Assembly (NCBI GenBank): GCA_030605795.1
Contig: JAUWHR010000088.1
Coordinates: 1-34,629 of the forward strand
Direction: 5' to 3'
DNA length: 34,629 nt
Origin: Anaerolineae bacterium
GTDB lineage: Bacteria > Chloroflexota > Anaerolineae > Anaerolineales > E44-bin32
The notes under the pieces were generated by a model. It was given only the letters and a program-made list of their open reading frames with translations, did no database searches and was not told the DNA's origin. Both the position numbers and the translations under genes were made by a program. This document shows, one piece after another, positions 31,889 through 34,629 of the stretch (within the stretch, counting starts at the first letter, position 1; the number at the start of each line of letters is the position of its first letter).

Positions 31889-32482
31889 GTGTTGACAATT
31901 GCCATCCAGGCCGGCGGGGAATCCCGCCGCATGGGAAGAAATAAGGCTTTACTTCCGCTTGCCGGAAGATCCCTCATCGAACACCTACTGGCGCGGCTTG
32001 AGGGACTGGGTGATGAAATTCTGATCACTACCAACCGACCGCAAGACTACAGCTTCCTTGGCCTCCGATTGGTCTCCGACCTCGTCCCTGGTATAGGAGC
32101 GCTTGCCGGACTGCACGCTTCCTTGGCGGCCGCTCATGGGAGATCGGTGCTGGTGTTGGCATGCGACATGCCCTTTATCAGCCGACCGCTGCTTGAACAC
32201 CTGGTCGGTCTGGCACCTCAAGCTGATGTAGTGATCCCCCGTCACGGTGACAAATACGAGCCGCTGCACGCAGTCTACAACCAGCGCAACTGCCTACCCG
32301 CGCTCGAAAACGCGCTTGCCGTAGGGGCAAAGAGGTTGATCAGCTTTTTCCCCCAGGTTAAGGTACTACCGGTGGAAGAGAGCGAACTTTCCCGGCTGGA
32401 TCCCTATGGGTTAAGTTTCTTCAATATCAACACACCGGAAGACCTGGCTCAAGCCGAAAGGATACTAGTTGAAGGGGAATGA
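31889..32482 (+). CDS. mobA: Molybdenum cofactor guanylyltransferase-like protein
   Basis: 197 residues. It transfers GMP from GTP to molybdopterin to make the bis-MGD form of the cofactor. The nucleotide-binding motif is AIQAGGESRRMGRNKALLP (residues 5-23, GGxSxRMGxxK). VSDLVPGIGALAGLHASL, VLACDMPFISRPLLEHL and YEPLHAVYNQ are the next conserved blocks, and FFNINTPEDLAQAE ends the domain. The start is a GTG with no Shine-Dalgarno but with a promoter six bases upstream. No molybdoenzyme is encoded here. MobA and related CofC/IspD enzymes share the fold, but the SRRMG motif favours MobA. Confidence 0.88.
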   Translation: MLTIAIQAGGESRRMGRNKALLPLAGRSLIEHLLARLEGLGDEILITTNRPQDYSFLGLRLVSDLVPGIGALAGLHASLAAAHGRSVLVLACDMPFISRPLLEHLVGLAPQADVVIPRHGDKYEPLHAVYNQRNCLPALENALAVGAKRLISFFPQVKVLPVEESELSRLDPYGLSFFNINTPEDLAQAERILVEGE

Positions 32483-32495
32483 GTGAGAAGCAGTA

Positions 32496-32515
32496 GGCCA
32501 AGGAATCGCTTGGCC
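32496..32515 (+). terminator. Weak 7-bp hairpin after mobA
   Basis: GGCCAAG-GAATCG-CTTGGCC (7-bp arms), 14 bp after the mobA stop, without a T-run. Confidence 0.3.
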
Positions 32516-32662
32516 CACCCCAACACGCTAGAGGCAGGATGTTCCAGACCCGATAAGTCTTGTATAAGCAGATTAGGTGACGGTCGTCGCTTAGGAAAGG
32601 ATGTATTTCACTTCGGCGTAATGTGTGGCCACCTTAAACTGAGAACACTCTATACAATTGCC

Positions 32663-33139
32663 ATGATGACCTACGAAGCGCTTATGTTACTTCCCCTCTT
32701 CCAGGGGCTTAACCCCCAAGACCTCAGCCTGCTGGCTGAGTTAGTGCAACGTGAAACTTTCCCCGAGGGCACTATCATCTTCAACCAGGGGGATCGCGCT
32801 GACAAGCTGTATGTGCTTACCTCCGGTCGGGTGGCAATTCGTTTCAAACCCGAGGATGGGGAGACGTTGACGGTGACCGAGATTGAAGAAGGTGGCGTTT
32901 TCGGCTGGTCATCAGCGCTTGGTCGAGCGGTTTATACTTCGTGCGCTGTGTGTATAATAGAGAGTCAGGCCATTATTATGCAAGGCGATGAGCTACGCGA
33001 GCTTTGCGCAACCCACCCCGAGACAGGGGTAATTATCCTTGAGCGACTGGCGGAAGTCATTGCCGAGCGTCTACGAAATACACACATTCATGTAGTCGAA
33101 ATGCTTCGCCAGGGCATGCGTTCGACATCCAAATCTTGA
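32663..33139 (+). CDS. Cyclic nucleotide-binding domain protein without HTH
   Basis: 158 residues, a single CNB domain: LLPLFQGLNPQDLSLLAELVQRETFPEGTIIFNQGD at the start, DKLYVLTSGRVAIRF, the phosphate-cassette-like region GGVFGWSSALGRAVYTSCAV and the capping helix (ERLAEVIAERLRN). No helix-turn-helix follows, so it cannot be a CRP-type DNA-binding regulator; it probably gives a ligand-controlled partner function. The ATG at 32663 follows a candidate -10 (TATACA at 32651-32656) by six bases. It is followed by the NifU-like gene on the same strand and likely forms an operon with it. Confidence 0.85.
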   Translation: MMTYEALMLLPLFQGLNPQDLSLLAELVQRETFPEGTIIFNQGDRADKLYVLTSGRVAIRFKPEDGETLTVTEIEEGGVFGWSSALGRAVYTSCAVCIIESQAIIMQGDELRELCATHPETGVIILERLAEVIAERLRNTHIHVVEMLRQGMRSTSKS

Positions 33140-33166
33140 GATGTGCCAATCCGGAGGAGACTAGGG

Positions 33167-33430
33167 ATGCCTGAAGAAACGATCCACAACCACGCCACCG
33201 ATGTGTCTCCAGAGAATCGCATGAGGGCGCTGCTTGAAGTGATCAGTTCATATATTGAGCAGTACCATGGGGGGTGGGTGCGCTTGATCGACTTCGATGG
33301 GGAGGTGTTGAAAGTTGAGATGGGCGGCGCCTGCAAGGGTTGCCATCTCTCAGAGGTCACGCTCCGTGGTTGGGTCGAGGGCACCGTACGCCAGTTCTTC
33401 CCCGATATCAAGCGCGTGGAAGCTGTATAG
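33167..33430 (+). CDS. NifU C-terminal-domain-like Fe-S scaffold protein
   Basis: 87 residues, the NifU C-terminal (Nfu) domain. Residues about 15-45 are an amphipathic start (MRALLEVISSYIEQYHGG), then VRLIDFDGEVLKVEMGGACKGCH carries the CxxC (Cys56, Cys59) that binds a cluster transiently, followed by TLRGWVEGTVRQFFPDIKRV. It delivers Fe-S clusters to apo-proteins. GGAGGAG is seven bases before the ATG. It is 27 bp after the CNB gene, and its transcript ends at the terminator at 33455. The pairing suggests the CNB protein may depend on, or control, cluster delivery; that is inference. Confidence 0.9.
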   Translation: MPEETIHNHATDVSPENRMRALLEVISSYIEQYHGGWVRLIDFDGEVLKVEMGGACKGCHLSEVTLRGWVEGTVRQFFPDIKRVEAV

Positions 33431-33454
33431 CATTTACCGCAAGATAGACCATGG

Positions 33455-33498
33455 AGAGCGCGAAGATCATTGTATATGACCTTCGTGCTCTATTTTTT
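33455..33498 (+). terminator. Intrinsic terminator after the CNB-NifU operon
   Basis: AGAGCGCGAAG (33455-33465) pairs with CTTCGTGCTCT (33481-33491), one wobble pair in eleven, followed by ATTTTTT. This is a clear rho-independent terminator 24 bp past the NifU-like stop. Confidence 0.8.
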
Positions 33499-33660
33499 CA
33501 TCGCCCCTCTCCATAGCTTCCTCAGGGTTGCGGGTAATCCTCATACCAGGAACTTCAGCAGCAACCAAGCCATCGCCAGCAGTAGGTTCCGACCCACAAG
33601 GTTGGACACCCACTGGATAGCAAGGCTTACCAGGCCGACTTCTCACATTGCGCCATTCAC

Positions 33661-34305
33661 TCACCCGCCTGATTCCACCTCCAGGATCACCACCGGTGTC
33701 GGGCTCAAATCGCGGAAACGCTCGGCGTCTTCTTTCGTGCCGACCACACCCGCGCCGTAATGCATCGGAATCGCTACTTTGGGGTGAATGGATTCAGCTG
33801 CCCGAGCGGCTTCCTCGGCGGTCATCACATATTTGCCACTGACCGGCAACAGGGCGACATCACAGACCAGATTGTCCATCTCAGGGATGTAGTCGGTATC
33901 GCCGGCGAAGTACAACCGCTCCTCGCCAAGGGTGATCACAAACCCCAAATGCCCAGCCTGCTTAGGGTGGAAGGGCTTGCCAATATTGTAGGCTGGTACC
34001 GCCTGCACGGTCACACCTCTTACTTCTATTGATTCGCCAACCCGCAGGATCGTGACCGGTGGTGAGAGGTTGGCCGCGGCGGTATGATTGGCGATCACCA
34101 CTGTTGAGTCCTGACGAACTCGCTCTACATCACCCGTCGAACAATGGTCATGATGTTCATGGCTGACCAGGATTAGATCAGCTACTGGGCTGCCCGACGG
34201 CAAACGCCAGGGGTCAATGTAGATGACGATCGGTTGGTCGATGCGAAAGCTATCATGACCTAACCAATGCAAACGATCAATTAATTCCGGACTTTCGCCT
34301 TTCAT
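33661..34305 (-). CDS. MBL-fold metallo-hydrolase
   Basis: 214 residues of the metallo-beta-lactamase fold, UlaG-like (small, single-domain). The metal motif is HEHHDH (residues 49-54) in LILVSHEHHDHCS. The second His is in NHTAAA, Asp in YFAGDTDYIPEM and the final His in IPMHYG. It begins with WLGHDSFRID, typical of the L-ascorbate-lactonase-like branch, whose members are often uncharacterised. The ATG at 34305 has AGGAGGG five bases upstream. It lies just beyond the 3' end of the group II intron, whose insertion is about 60 bp before the start codon; the MBL promoter would sit between them. Confidence 0.9.
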   Translation of the reverse strand: MKGESPELIDRLHWLGHDSFRIDQPIVIYIDPWRLPSGSPVADLILVSHEHHDHCSTGDVERVRQDSTVVIANHTAAANLSPPVTILRVGESIEVRGVTVQAVPAYNIGKPFHPKQAGHLGFVITLGEERLYFAGDTDYIPEMDNLVCDVALLPVSGKYVMTAEEAARAAESIHPKVAIPMHYGAGVVGTKEDAERFRDLSPTPVVILEVESGG

Positions 34306-34364
34306 CGGGTCCCTCCTCTCAGCAATAATCTGATTTTACCCTATCATTATTGAGGAAACGTTTG

Positions 34365-34629
34365 ATAGGGGTAGGAAGAGCTGGTTGAGTTCCCAGCCCC
34401 TCCCCCCTCCGAACCGGACGTGCGGATCTCCCGCATCCGGCTCTCCAGTCAGTGGTTCACCTCCGAGAGGATTGACTGGCATCTGCAAGGGCTGCGGCTA
34501 ATGAGAACAGCCTCTGCTCAGCAAAGAAGGCATTATTTGCCTCCTTTCACCCCTTCTTTCAGGGCCGTCAACATGCGTTCCGTCCAGACATTCGGTTCTA
34601 CCCAGTTCCATCTTCCCCTGGTGTCTCCG
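34365..34629 (-). mobile_element. Group II intron, 3' portion (5' end beyond the right edge)
   Basis: Domain V is at 34443-34411: GAGCCGGA pairs with TCCGGTTC (8 bp), then an inner TGCGG/CCGCA stem with a GAGA loop and an asymmetric CG bulge; the AGC catalytic triad is intact. One base is missing from the inner stem relative to a 34-nt form. Domain VI follows: GGAGGGGCTGG pairs with CCAGCTCTTCC, then TA with a bulged A, then CCCC, ending TAT; the A lies seven bases before the predicted 3' splice site at 34365. The 3' exon is the MBL upstream region. Domains I-III and most of IV lie beyond the window. The intron-encoded protein is broken (separate entry), so the intron is probably non-autonomous. 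Confidence 0.85.
34533..34628 (-). pseudogene. Intron-encoded reverse transcriptase/maturase remnant
   Basis: The minus-strand frame reads GRWNWVEPNVWTERMLTALK and EGVKGGK, then a TAA. The motif VWTERML...GVKGGK is typical of the N-terminal region of group II intron reverse transcriptases, where GGKW-YSLIDK normally continues. Here a stop follows GGK and the next roughly 90 bases lead straight to domain V, so almost all of the enzyme is missing. A second frame nearby (FFAEQRLFSLAAALADASQ, ending RR-stop) may be the fused C-terminus. This indicates an internal deletion of the maturase gene. Confidence 0.6.

Noticed and set aside
1-34629. tRNA, rRNA, RNase P or tmRNA genes
   Set aside because: No matching sequences were recognised in either strand; a covariance-model search could still find one that I missed.

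Overview
The window looks like a chromosomal segment of an uncultured Chloroflexota (probably Anaerolineae-like) bacterium. This is inferred from the protein set (archaeal-type bifunctional phosphoglucose/phosphomannose isomerase, Flp-type pilin, PadR/GyrI pair, PD40-propeller exported protein, DUF951) and from the intergenic repeats; no rRNA marker is present. No rRNA, tRNA, CRISPR array or complete insertion sequence was seen.

Layout. 1-2.7 kb: a lipoprotein gene cut by the left edge, a decayed alpha-2-macroglobulin gene and a two-TM membrane protein. 2.9-3.9 kb: EamA transporter. 4.2-7.8 kb: pantothenate/CoA cluster in the order panB-panE-panC-coaX (minus strand). 7.9-11 kb: SDR oxidoreductase, alpha/beta hydrolase, exported Ig-like/propeller protein. 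11.1-13 kb: bifunctional PGI/PMI followed on the left by rsmI upstream. 13.3-15.6 kb: padR - GyrI-like - BtrH-like operon with a palindromic operator in its promoter. 15.7-17.8 kb: an apparently structured leader or small RNA ending in an intrinsic terminator, then metG. 17.9-23.8 kb: minus-strand metabolic genes (quinate-dehydrogenase-family protein, two crotonases, epimerase, AAC(3)-family acetyltransferase, HicB-like/DinB fusion). 24.2-25.8 kb: M23 peptidase, YbaK deacylase, lone Flp pilin. 26-28.5 kb: DUF951 and an M50 protease fired from one palindromic double promoter, a frameshifted HD-domain gene and a TyrA-like protein. 28.6-34.3 kb: GIY-YIG protein with Kbl, NIPSNAP-like protein with the AmrS radical SAM enzyme, mobA, a cyclic-nucleotide-binding protein with a NifU-like scaffold, and an MBL hydrolase. 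34.37 kb to the right edge: the 3' end of a group II intron (domains V and VI) with a broken maturase remnant.

Three themes cut across genes. (1) Several transcription units appear leaderless: a -10 box lies 6-9 nt before the start codon with no Shine-Dalgarno sequence (rsmI, Flp pilin, M50, GIY-YIG, mobA, possibly the CNB and propeller genes), while other genes have strong Shine-Dalgarno sites. (2) Degenerate G-rich repeat units forming inverted repeats sit at or over stop codons of many minus-strand genes. (3) Decay is visible: the macroglobulin pseudogene, the HD frameshift and the intron maturase remnant. The strongest candidates for something undescribed are the three-way-junction RNA before metG and the padR/GyrI/BtrH operon.
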